From: Hirudinaria manillensis
Taxonomy: Eukaryota; Annelida; Clitellata; Hirudinida; Hirudinidae
DNA: 64,000 nucleotides
Reading direction: 5' to 3'
NCBI GenBank assembly: GCA_034509925.1
Contig: CM067538.1
Location: 3,153,001-3,217,000, forward strand
Shown here: positions 34,876-46,900 of the stretch, piece by piece
Layout of the letters: each line of letters begins with the position of its first letter
How positions within the stretch are numbered: the first letter of the stretch is position 1
The notes under the pieces: model-generated
Told to the model about the DNA's origin: nothing
The model's input: the letters and a program-made list of their open reading frames with translations, nothing else
Database searches by the model: none
Position numbers and translations under genes: made by a program

Positions 34876-36858
34876 TTAAAGTTTCTGCACGATATTAACG
34901 ATGAAATCTGAAGTGAAAAATAAAGCTGGAAAAATAAAGTAAAACGAAACGAAACACAGACGAACGAATGAAAACGTTGACGAGTTTTTCGTGGGAGAAA
35001 AGTTCGCTGCAGATAGAAAGACGGTCCTTTTCGTGATGAATCCGTGTCTGTTGCGAGTTTGTTCTCTGGAGAAGTCCAACCGGTTGTCATTGAGAAGCAT
35101 CGATTCGAAGGTTGTCGGTCCGTTCGCATTTTCGGTGCATTCTCGACCGAGAGGCCTGCAAAAAATGGCCTCGAATTGAAACTTGTGTCCTTTCGAAGCC
35201 GGCTCGCAATTCTTCGAATCGACGAGGTAAAATGCGTCTGTTGAACGTGACAAACCACGAGGGAAGAGCCAGCAATAAATGGAGCCGGAAAGTTCTTTGG
35301 TGACGATAAACAGGTTGCCCGATGGAAGGACGGGAGAGGAATCGTAGCACGTGAAAGACAGTCGGAAGTTGCGCTCGTTGCAGTGGTGAACAACGAGCAG
35401 GAAATCTTGTTTTGATTTTGATTGGAAATCAGTTTGGCACTTTGTTGCGTTTGTTGGATAGAAAATGAGGAAATTGATGAGGTCGCCGGGGAGGTTGCAG
35501 TGAGTCGGGACGCGCTCGTCTTGCGAAAAAAACATGCGAAAATGAGACTCGTGGAGAACTCCGCTGCAATCAAAGTCGACCGAGTTTAGGAAAGAACGAC
35601 TGAACTTCACCAGGAGGACGGAAGAGGATTTTCTCAGGACTCGCAGGCAAACGTACCTGTTTCTGCAGCCGTCGCGGTGCTCGCTGACTATCAAGGTGTC
35701 CTCGAAATGACGACTTCGCTGCTTTTCTGACGAGCTTTGCCAGCTTACGCAGCGATAATTCTCTAGCAAATTGGCACTTTGCACGGTCAAATGAGAAGCA
35801 TTGATTGATATGAACACTCCCGATGCCCTGTCGACCGCTGCCGGTCCGTCGATCCAATCGCCGAAGAAATTACCGTTGAAGTTGCAAATATTTGGATTCG
35901 AAGCGTTGCACAGCTTGCAGGTCCTCAAGCACTTCGTGGCATCGCTCGAGCAGGAACTGACGCTCCCAGAACAGGAACTGAGTTCGTCCGTGCACAGAGA
36001 AGTTGCAGGACTGGCCGTGTTTCTGATGACGTCCAAACGAAAGCTGCTGTCGACGCCGTGTTCTGTATCGTCAATGAGAAGGTCTTTGTAGATGTGAGCG
36101 GTGAAACTGTTTTCTGACAGGTGAGGCGTTCTCAGGATGACCAAAGTCGGTTGCGATTCCAGCTTCAATAGGACGAAATTGTACGAAGAATATTGCCAGT
36201 TGCCGACGCAGGCCATTTTCTGCATTTTACTCATCCGAAGTCCGTTCGGAATGCAAGTCTGGTGACGGAAATCAAAAGTGATGCCCTCCCCTGCCAAGCA
36301 CTGACTCTCTATTCGTGCTTCTTCGTTCGAACAAGTACGTCTGTGTTCTCTTTGGCGAGAAATGCGAAAATGAAAACCTCCTTTAAACGAATTGCACGGC
36401 TGTCGAACGAGTTGAATTTCCGAGATGAAGAGCCACGGATTGATGGGGACGCTCAAGTTCTGGTAGCAGACGTTGGACTCCTGTGGCAGTTCTCGAATCT
36501 GCATGACTCCTTGCGACAAAAGTATGAATTCCACGCAAACGTTTTTTTCGAGCGAAGACAGACGAGCGCCGTAAATGTCCGAAGCGGTTTCCTCGACCAG
36601 GTACAGTCCGTCTCTCGTCGAATTCAGGCATTTCCACGAGTACTGGATTTGATCCTTCAAGGACGTCAGTACGACGTTGCCGCGTTCGAACCTCACGAAC
36701 AGCTCGTACCTTCTGTTATCGTTGCTTACCGCCCCCTTCCAACTCCGAGCCGAGGAGCCCAGAAAACTCGGGAAGTTGCACGATCCCTGCGCTCCCTTAG
36801 CTCCCAGCGTCGCCATAGCAACCAGCCAGCTGCAAATTATTCGCGGGAAACTGGCCAT
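34876..36858 (-). CDS. Intronless secreted or membrane-tethered Cys-rich protein, 660 aa, DUF7042/7043/7044-like
   Basis: One uninterrupted frame. The N-terminus (MASFPRIICSWLVAMATLGA) is a signal peptide, and the mature protein starts near SCNFPSFLGS. Three related blocks begin with C-(N)-F/L-P/N: CNFPSF near residue 27, ICNFNGNFFGDW near residue 328 and HCNLPGDLINF near residue 457. Cysteines are regularly placed, with a Cys-dense stretch LCTDELSSCSGSVSSC...C. There are several N-glycosylation sites (for example NLS, NAS). The C-terminus is hydrophobic (FVSFYFIFPALFF), fitting a membrane or GPI anchor. The C-F-P plus W pattern recalls the uncharacterised extracellular domains named DUF7042-DUF7045 in arthropod proteins; I recall these from the family and have not searched. 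Function unknown. It is the only single-exon gene among intron-rich neighbours, apart from the giant exon. Confidence 0.8.
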   Translation of the reverse strand: MASFPRIICSWLVAMATLGAKGAQGSCNFPSFLGSSARSWKGAVSNDNRRYELFVRFERGNVVLTSLKDQIQYSWKCLNSTRDGLYLVEETASDIYGARLSSLEKNVCVEFILLSQGVMQIRELPQESNVCYQNLSVPINPWLFISEIQLVRQPCNSFKGGFHFRISRQREHRRTCSNEEARIESQCLAGEGITFDFRHQTCIPNGLRMSKMQKMACVGNWQYSSYNFVLLKLESQPTLVILRTPHLSENSFTAHIYKDLLIDDTEHGVDSSFRLDVIRNTASPATSLCTDELSSCSGSVSSCSSDATKCLRTCKLCNASNPNICNFNGNFFGDWIDGPAAVDRASGVFISINASHLTVQSANLLENYRCVSWQSSSEKQRSRHFEDTLIVSEHRDGCRNRYVCLRVLRKSSSVLLVKFSRSFLNSVDFDCSGVLHESHFRMFFSQDERVPTHCNLPGDLINFLIFYPTNATKCQTDFQSKSKQDFLLVVHHCNERNFRLSFTCYDSSPVLPSGNLFIVTKELSGSIYCWLFPRGLSRSTDAFYLVDSKNCEPASKGHKFQFEAIFCRPLGRECTENANGPTTFESMLLNDNRLDFSREQTRNRHGFITKRTVFLSAANFSPTKNSSTFSFVRLCFVSFYFIFPALFFTSDFIVNIVQKL

Positions 36859-38981
36859 GTGACCGGAATCATTGAGCGACTTTCAACGTGTAAATTGTTG
36901 ATGACGTCGGAGGTTCAAAGGATCAGCAAGTTTTCCAGGCAGAGACGCGAACAGCTTTTTTTTTGTGTCGCCAAGTTTTATGCGACATGCAACGACGGTC
37001 GTCCTGTGCGGGATTGTTTCGAATCCCTATTTTAACGGACAATTAATTTTAGCCTCTTCACTAGGTTTCATTGATTTTATTTTTTTCTTTTTTGCGAATC
37101 AATTTAATTCGTTGATTTAATTAAGTAATTGATTTAATAATTAAAAATTAAATTATTTATTTATTTAATTTAATTAATCGACCAGATAAAAACAAAACAA
37201 CAATATGAAATGATTGTCCCTCAAAAATGGTGTAATTGTCGAGATATCAACTAGTGAAGCAGGAGTATTTATTAGATTAATATAATATTTTTAAGTAGTA
37301 ATTATTTTATTTATTTATTTATGTATAAATTAACGAATAATAAATTATTTACTCATTTATTAATAAATTGATATCATTTATTATTATTATACTGTTATTA
37401 TTAATGTTATTAATCTATTGTTATTATTATATGCATCCACATTAAACGTTTAAAAATCGTCATAGTAATTTTGAATTCAGTTTCCTTACTAATTTTTTTA
37501 ACATTTTAAGATTTTATAACCGGATAAATGCACCAAAGAACTTACAAATTTTTTATAATTTGTGCCGTACGAGCAAAAATTGAATAAAACTCGTCATTTA
37601 TTTTTATTCCTCCGAATTTTCGAAGAAAATTTCAGTAAGCGCCTTCCTGAGGCACTTAAAGACTATCAGGGAAAAAAAAGAAGAAAAATACCGTTTTAAT
37701 AATTCCTACGATGTTAAAAGTTATGACAATGATTATCATCACATCTCTTTGGAATATACAAGTATTTTATTTCTCGAAATAATAATAGATAATAATAATA
37801 ATAATAATAATAAACAATAATTCCTTTTCCAATTATTAATTTGAATATATAAATTATATATTCTAAATTAAATATATTATATATTATTAAATGTATTACA
37901 ATCGTTATCAATTCCTTGTGTTCATCACAAATGCGCGATGCATCTAAAGCAAATGTAATTTTTTTGACATACGATATTAATACAAGACCTGCCATCCATG
38001 CTTATTTTTCAAAGATATTATTTTTATTAAAACTACATCCTATGTCGAAGTGAACGAAAATAGAAGATGTATTGTCCTGATGTATTGTTGTTCTTGTAAA
38101 CGTGAAGATCTTTAAGACACCTTTTAAGAGGAAAACGACCGAAATTGCTAATTCTAAATTATTTTGAATTTTTATTCTTCTCGAGGCACGAGAGTATTAT
38201 TGGCCTTTTTTTTTCCTAGCAACACTTGGTCTCTGGCAGGAGCAGTAAAAGAGATCATTGAACAGCAAGGAAAGAAAATTCTTTCATTTCAAGGAAATAA
38301 TTGGATTTGTTGGCAAAGAAGTCCTCAAGAGCATGGAAGAAGGAATCCATGACGGACTGCTGATACGAATTAATCTCTTTTTTTTTAATCTGCTTATCTC
38401 CAAAATTTTCAATTTAACTTTCATCTTTACAGGTCCTTAATTACATTCGATAAATTGAAGATGAAAGTCGACATCGGATCAAAAAAAAAAAAAAAAGGAA
38501 CTGGCGAAACAAGCAAGAGACGCGCAATAGTCTTCGTCAACAGGTTCTCAACTGCATTCCTGGAACTATTTCCATGGATTTCATGGAAAACATTTCGGTG
38601 GATGTTTTCGACTCAAAAGCCTGTTGTTGAAGCTGTTGCAACAGTTTTTGTACCATCAACTGCCTTTGGTTGCCTTCGAACGAGGAATTAATGATTGACA
38701 GCCTTTTCTTTAGTACGACAAAAACCGTTTGATTCCTTCCCGCCTTTTTCATCTTTGGTTATGATTATTTTTATAAACTATATTTTTATAAAATATTTAA
38801 TAAATAACTTATTTTAATGTTAAAATTATTATATATAATTAATATTTAAAAACAATTATTATTTATTAATATAATTTTTTATTAAAATTATTATGTAAAA
38901 CAATTATACATTACTGGCAAAGAATTTCGCCATTGCGGGAAGGAAAGAATACATAACAGACTGCTGATGCAAATTAATCAC

Positions 38982-39016
<35 letters not shown>

Positions 39017-42000
39017 TGTAAATTTTTTTAAATTATTATTATATTATAAATTTTAGATTAGTTAGCAAGTGAATTCTTTAAAAAGTTACTTTATGAGGTT
39101 GTGATGTCGACAAAAAGTGTCGTAGAAAATGTAATTTATCGGAGATTTATTTTAACCTTTCTGAGAAAAATGGTCACTTGATTGAAAGAATGCATGAAAG
39201 AATGAAAGAATGCATTCCTCTGAGTAATCTATTAATAAGCAACCACTCGTGACCAATAAGAATTCTTTTTAAAAATATCTGAAACATTGTTTGAAATGTA
39301 TCAAAATCTATTTTTAACCAATACGGATTTTCCTGATAATGGTTGGTAACAGTGACTTTCTTTCTTAAGGTCGTAGCGTGAAAATTTCTTTCCGAATAAA
39401 AATAAACTCCTCGAAGCACACTCACGAGCACGAGCACACGGACACATTGGTTACATCAAGTCATGATGTACATACGTCGGCATACTCCTAGAGACATACT
39501 CAACAGAATTTCATTCCAGTTATAAGCGGAGTGACAAATGCCAGGAGACAAGTTGGGCAAAAGTCCATTTTCGTGGATGAGAACATCGTTAATCTACTTC
39601 TCGGATGAATAAGTTGGTGTTCCTGTATTCTGACGCGAAACAACAAAGTAGTCCTTCTTGTTTCTCCCAACTTTTACTCTCATTGTGGCGCTGGTACAAC
39701 ACGGGAACGACTGAATGCGATTTCATGCAATCACCACAACATCGACGAAAGTACAGATCGCCAGGGAATGCTTCCTCGACCATTCGATCTCATTTGTTTT
39801 GTTAACCTGCAAAATGGAGTTAAAAATTTCCAAGTGCAGACTTGAGAGCATCAGAAGGAAGCTTATTTAACAACTCCGCGACACTTCAAAGAGAATCTTT
39901 CGCTATACGAGCACCGCCTTAAAGAGACGATTTTTTTTTTATTTCAATTTTTGAATCAATGACCAATCGTGCGTGTAAAGATCTTTGCATTCCGGGCTTT
40001 CCTTGAAGTTTCCGCATCACGGAGTTCTTAACATTTCCTTCCAGAAGAATCATTTGCGACAACAAACCTCTAAGCACTTGAGTCTAACTGAAAGGTGCTT
40101 GTAAATTGAAATTTGGTTCAAAGAGCGAAATCAAAGTTCAGAGGAGCGAGAAAGGTTAAAAGTGTGATGAACGAAAGGAATGAATTCGCTTGTTTTTGAA
40201 GTCGATGGCGGAGGATGCAACAATTTTATTTTTTTCGGCAGCACTCGAGGAAATGGGGCCATCTTGATTTCTCTCGTGAAATAAAATTCATTACGAAGTG
40301 GCGTCCCCTCTGCGTTTGTTGTTAGAACGTTGTAGATGTAAATCCATTGGATCCGAATGAGGGCGAAAAAAATGAAAGGAAGCCATTGAGATGCGGTAGT
40401 GACACTGGATGTTGCCTCGTGAAGAGGGCTATAAAGCAAGACCTCTATTAAGGTGGACAACGACTCCCGCAAAACAGGCGCTCAGTGGTGCTTGTTGGTT
40501 TATTTTAGATAACTTGCTTCTGGACTCTGCAAAGGTCCTCCGAAGTTCGATAAATCCTCGCTAACGGTGTGCGGAGTGCGTCTTATCTGCGACTCTAGCC
40601 GGCTTCTCTCGGGTTCAATGTCGCTAAATTTAAATAGGAATCCTTATCTCGCAATTGCTCAACTGAGAACCGACGTAACTGAAATATTAATAAGTTTCAT
40701 TTCACTTAGTTACCTGAGATTAAAAACAATGAAAGCGAATTGAGGACAGCAAATGATGGCGAAGATAAATTGCATCCTGGATTACTTTTGTAATGGATAA
40801 AAACTTGGAAAACGAATAAAGTTGACTTGCGTTGAAAAATAAAATCTATTATAAGCTTATTTTAATTCTTCAGAATTTATTTAAAAAGAAGAACAACACG
40901 TTTTTATCTAAACGTATCTGCAATCAGCCTTTGTTTTGTTGTCTACGTGAGAAGTTGTTAAGTGACATCCAAAGAAATAAAAGGCGAACCTCGGGCATGT
41001 TCAAAGATGTGAAGCACGATGTGAACGATACTCGACGGACCTGGAAAAGGGCTCGATTGCTGTTTAGCGGAATGATCAATTTGTGAATATTCTCGAATCT
41101 AGGACGTCGGTACGAATGGATATTCGACAGCCAACGTCAATAAATGTGTATATCGATAGAATTCGGTCTAATTTAGACGTTTAATTAATTTAACATTTAA
41201 AATTGTAAAATAAGTGAGATTAATACCTTTCTCTTCGGGCCTCACGTAATTTTCTTTATTAATAAGTTTTCCAGTGAAATATCTCCATAGAACGACTCGA
41301 CGTTTATCATCCGGTACTTGTCTTTGGGAAGATATTTTAAAGGCAAGTTTTACTTAAGGATGCATTGAAGGAATATTTAAATATTTAAATATTTACTGAC
41401 AACCAGACATAACGAATCCTTGAACACGAGTGAAATCTTCAGCATTCTTTGATTCGCCTTGCTTCGCGGGAGAGCTCCAGTGGTCGGTTTGCGCGTCGTT
41501 CCTTTAGACAGGATAGAATGAGGGTCAGAGGAGGAAATGATGTGGAGGTTAGTGGAAACTACAGGACCGATTTATTGGCAGCCAGCAGCGACAACTCATG
41601 TAATGAGCACTTTTGGCCAATCAGGAAGTGAACTGTACAAAGTGATTTATAAACTCTTCCATTTTTGTTTGCTTTTCTTGTAACTCCACTCGTGACACTC
41701 CACAACGAGTGTATGTATTAATCGACCGAGAAGAAATTTAATTAATTCTAGTTTACATCGAGATGTAAGTTCATCTTTGTATCTTTATTACTTCTTGTTA
41801 TTTAAAGAAATCTGGTAGTTTTAAAAAATACACATAGATTAAGGCGCCTGGAAATGAGGAGAAAATACTTGGCAGAGGAATATCGATTTCCATTCAAAAG
41901 TCGCGCACACATCAATCATGTCAGTGCTTTTCAACTGCCAAACAGAACCGACTCATAAGCTGATAAGTAGACTTGGTAATGACTTGCTTCTTCTGCACGA

Positions 42001-43960
42001 GCACTGAAAACTACTTTCATCGTCGACTAGCGAAATTAAAACCTGTTCCAATCGAGGAGAGAGGCCTTAGATTGATGACAATAAATGGGATAGAAATGAG
42101 AAAGGAATTGCTCTTAATGCCAACGACCAACAGGCTTTCAAGAACTGCGTTACGTCGGAGCTAGTGAGATTTGTTTCAAAAAAGCGAGTATATGTAAATG
42201 TATATATGTAATAATATAATATATATGTACATGTAAAATATGTAAAAGAATAGATAGTAATCTATTTCCTTGTCATGATGCATTAGAATTCTAAATTAAC
42301 CGTCATTTCACAAACAATACATTTGCTTTTAAACGTTAAAGTCAACTCTTATGCATTCTTGACTGCTTTTCAGCCTTCCTAAATACCGATCATCCGATCA
42401 AATCACTGTCGCCCCATTACAAGACCACGTCTCAAACTTTCGTTTTGCCTCTTGCTGATTAAAATGTCACCAGTATCTCAGTTTGAAATTTTTCATTTTT
42501 GTTTATCCAAAAAAAAATATCGCAATTTTTAGAACTACGTCAATCAATTTCAGTTTCATCTCGTTTAGTCTAAATTTACCATTCCGAACTTATAAATGCC
42601 AACCATTTTAGAGTATTCTTAGGGACAAAGCAAGATGGCGAGGACTGCCAAGTAACTGCCTTTTTGTTCATTGGACCTAGGACCAATGGTTTATAATTTG
42701 TACCAGAACCAAAGAGGACAATTTATGACAAATGTATTAAATTTAAAACTTTGGTCTGCCCTTACCCATAGTCAAAAAACATGATAATATTTGCGGGATG
42801 AGGGAAGGGGGCGCTACAATCGTCTTGTGTCTGTGTTACTACAATACTTTCATAAATGAAATTAAAACACTACCATAAGCGAGTAGAATTTTAATTCTAA
42901 TTTCCTAGACTTTTTAAACAATAGTTTAACTATCAATAATATTTGTTTAATAATAGTACTGAAAAAGAAAAAAACCTACATAAACGCGATGCCTTCTTTA
43001 AAAAAAATTGATTAAAATATCGATGTAACTACCGTTATATTATTTATTTGTGACGTCCGACAGTAAAGACTTATCGAAACCCGCATCAGGAGAGATGGAT
43101 TGGGCCGTCTGATGATTAATGATTCAGGACGTCAGGAGACAACAGACCACGTGCCACAGCGAATACCTTTCTAAAATGATCGAGACACTACCCCTAATCC
43201 TTATCCGATGCAGATGAGAAAGCACTCCTCTCTACGATACTTGTTCATCACTGTAAATGGCTCTAACAATTTACGAAGGACATCTAAGTTGCGCTCTCTC
43301 ATGACCTAATAATTTGGACTTCGTCTTTCGTGATAGCAACACTCGAATTAGATTGAGAATGCACCAGCCTAATAACCTACAGTATACACGAACCTATACC
43401 TGTATGTAATTACGCAACTTAGAGAACACTAACAAGATAAACGTCCGCGTGAATCAAGCAGATCAAATATTCCACCTCTTTCTGTATACGACCCCTTCTC
43501 TCTTAACAAATCCGAAAGGAACTCGGTTGCTACAGATATGTCTTAACGTTTGCTGCCATCAAGGCATCCCCAATGCAGTCCGCCAACTGACGAGATTTTG
43601 CATTACTTGACCAGATATGATACCAATAATATTGCTAAATATAGATAATAACGAATTACGACAAGCCACTTGCGTAGAGCTAGAGGCTAACGGTAAACAA
43701 ACAAAGCCGACAGCTTTTATTAAAAGCCGACATCATTTATTGAAAGCCAAATATGTTTACTGAAAGCCAGAAAAGTGTAACTGTCTATGTAGTGCAAAGA
43801 CTTGAATAGGAAACTGCCAATCAGAATGATAGGAATAGTTATCAATATCATTAAGTCGTCCCGAGGTTATAATAAGAAGTGAACAGAAAATTGTTAAATC
43901 GATTTGACAAGTCATCATTGATTATAACAAAATCAAAATGTCTCAAAACTTCTTTAAGAT
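36859..43960. other. 7.1 kb region without a recognised gene
   Basis: AT-rich, with TAA and ATT tracts (37790-37815, 38983-39015). A pair of diverged direct repeats lies at about 38300-38370 and 38915-38985; both end GACTGCTGAT.C.AATTAATC, with GGACTGC or AGACTGC at the start. GC-richer islands (39400-39800, 40130-40480, 41440-41640) carry no frame with a known motif. They may be 5' UTR or regulatory sequence for the minus-strand gene ending at 36858. ATGACGTC near 36900-36907, about 45 bases upstream of that start codon, is a CRE-like site. Confidence 0.45.
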
Positions 43961-43966
43961 TTTATT
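43961..43966 (-). terminator. Poly(A) signal overlapping the stop codon of the giant repeat protein
   Basis: On the minus strand the last codons read CGG AAA TAA A, so AATAAA spans the stop codon (43962-43964). No separate 3' UTR signal is needed. Confidence 0.5.
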
Positions 43967-46900
43967 TCCGCCGATGCGTGGCTTCTCCAGCCACCAACAC
44001 GAGTTTCTCGTTCCTCGATTCTGGATCTTCCTGGGCAAGTTTCCTTAAAGCAGACCTAATTTTGTTCTCCTTGATGCGTTTTGGGGGATTTTGAGGCGAA
44101 ACTTTCGAGCTTTCTGGACCCGAATCGGATGGCTGAGGGCCATGTGGTGAAACATATGTTCCGTCTGCTTTCTTCCGTTTCTTTAATGATTTCAAACGTT
44201 TTCTAGCGAATGCATCCATTTCATGATCGCACTCTCGACCCGGACAATGGGCCACCGGGTCAGACATTTTAGCAAATTTAGAGTCTAGTGGACTAGTTAC
44301 CTGTCCGACATTACCGGCCGCAAGATTTGGTATCTGCTTTCGATCAATGTCAGATGTCGGCAAAGCTTCCTGAACCGCAAGCTTACTTCTTTGTTTCTTA
44401 GATTTTCGCCTTAATGAAGAAGTCTGCTTAGGACTTTGGGGATTCTGGGCATCTAAGGGAATATCCGCATGACCCTCGCAGAAGGATTCTACAGACTTTT
44501 TCTTGCAAGTGAATGTTGTTTCTTGGATCATTTTAGGATCACGGCCTCCCTCAAGTCCAACAGTAGGCTGTTTATCTGCACCGGAGACGTCTTCCAAAGA
44601 AGGATTCTGAAAGGGATTTACTTTATTTGACTTTCTTTTCCTCCTAGATTTTATAGAATCTATTTCTCCATGGTTTGCACGATCCTTTGTACTTGTAAAT
44701 TCCATGCTGCTAACCAACTGAGCTCCAACAGAAAAACCACCGTAAACCTCCTTCGCATTAGGCTTCTCGGGGCAAACGATATCAACTTCTTCAATTTTTG
44801 TAACTTCAATCTCCTCTGCCTCATCTGACTTGATTATGGTTTCATCGCTTGACTTTTCACATGCTGGAATTGTTGGCATATATTTATCATCTGATGAAGA
44901 AATAGCAGCAACCGAGAAGTCTAACACCTGGCCGCTGCTACAATGATCGCAAGAGATCAATGACGGCGAAGGACAAGAATCCAAAAAGGAGTCTGCAGGC
45001 AACATAACTGATGACGGTGTTGCCTGAATAACAAAGCTTTTCAAGTTTTCAACAGCGGGGTATGAAGGACTGACAAATTGCGAACAATCCATCTCATCGA
45101 TATGTTCACAAGATATGAAAACGGGAGCCTTAGAAGAACAGAAAAACGGCACAAGGTGCTCAACAGATGGAATCGGAGAAGAGCAGAACGTGGAATCGGA
45201 AAATGACTGACCAACATCGGAACATTCGGTGCGAGAAACAGAACACTGTTGATAATATGCCTCGTGCAACTGAAGCAATAATGACAGATCATCCTCGTAT
45301 AAATTCTTTAAGGAATGAACGTCTTGATTCGAAACGTGATCACTGAAACCTCTTGGAGATTCTTGGACTGAATAACAATTATTACCAGTCTCACCAGAAA
45401 AGCGAGTTACAGAGGAAGAGCCAAAAGAACCAAAAGGTGCGACCTGATTAGAGGCAAAATGACCGCCAAAACTAAATTCACAGCTTTGCTTCACACTCCT
45501 ACCAACCAACTTGAAATTTTCAACAGAGGGTGTTAAATCCAGATAGCAATCATCGTATTGATTGCGTTCCGACAAGCGCATGTCCATAAAATCTTCAACA
45601 ATTCCAGGGTAATGCAAGTCGCCGATGAACTCGGCAACTGTAGTTTCGATCGTGTCCCGATCGACTTTTTCGACCATTTTCTTAGATTCAAACTTGTCGA
45701 CGTGTTTCTCAGACTCACCAGCTTCGAGATTAACGAAGCCCTTCGACTGGATATCGAAGATATCGTCTTTCGAAATTTCGCCTTTGAAGTCCAAACTTTC
45801 AAACGCCTCATTCCGTTCGCAGACAAAACAATCACTTTCCGACTGACCAATCTCCAATACTTGAGAAACACTTGAGAATTCTTTTGAATCAACAGGAGAC
45901 AATAATGCTGCTATCGTTTCTCTATCATTTGAAGCAATATCAGCAACATCAACAACACGATGCATGCCGTCAACAGTGGATTCAATAATTTCAACTCCTT
46001 CCCTCCATTCAATCTTGTCAACGTTGATCGCGCTATCTTCGGGCATCCCAGGACCTGCCTCAATTTTTAAAAAACGTTTCGGCTGAAGATCTAATTCGTC
46101 GTCTTTCTCGTTACATATTTCACTTTCGAGTTCCAAACTATCAAGCATCTCAGTCTGTTCGCATGAAACTCTATCGACTTCTGAATGACTGATTTGAATA
46201 TCTTGTGAAAATAACTCTTTTGATTCTACCTCGTCTTCCGGATTAGGAGGAACAAGCTTCGTCAGTTGCAAATTTTCTCGAATAATAACCGATTCTTCAT
46301 CAGAGATCGCCTGTTTCGATGATTCTTCTTCATTCGAAACGATTTCAGGTTTAGGCACAGCCTCAACACTTGGTTCTCTTGAATCCTGATCGATTATTTC
46401 GAAGGAATGTTTCAGCTGGATACCTAATTCGTCGTCTATCTCTTTACAGATTTCACTTTCGAGTTCCAAACTTTCAAGCAGCTCAGTATGTTCGCATGAA
46501 ACTCTATCGACTTCACTGAATTGAATATCTTGTGAAAATAACTCTTTTGATTCTACCTCGTCCTCAGGTACAAGCTTCGTCGGTTGCAAAGTTTCTTGAA
46601 CGATAACCGATTCTTCCAGTTTGTCTTCTAAGCCTAAGACGTCCTTCAATGGCAAAGCTTCCTTCAAGTTAGTCTCGACTGACTTCTGTTCCCTTGCCGT
46701 ATCAGCAGAAGAACTTCTATTTTCGGTCTCAGAAACGCATTCGCGTCTGAACGAAGTTTTGCGCTTTCGCTTTTCAACGACAGTAAATCCGGTATCGTCG
46801 GCGTCTTCAGTTATTTCTGTTTCGGCATACTCCGGATGAAGAGCCACGTGATGCATCATCATTCGCGAAACGCTGTACGGTGGAATTTTATCCTCGTCGT

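Noticed and set aside
34872-35573. A second long minus-strand frame (233 codons) and several plus-strand frames over the same region up to 37035
   Set aside because: Shadows of the 660-codon gene; they lack a signal peptide, a cysteine pattern or homology.
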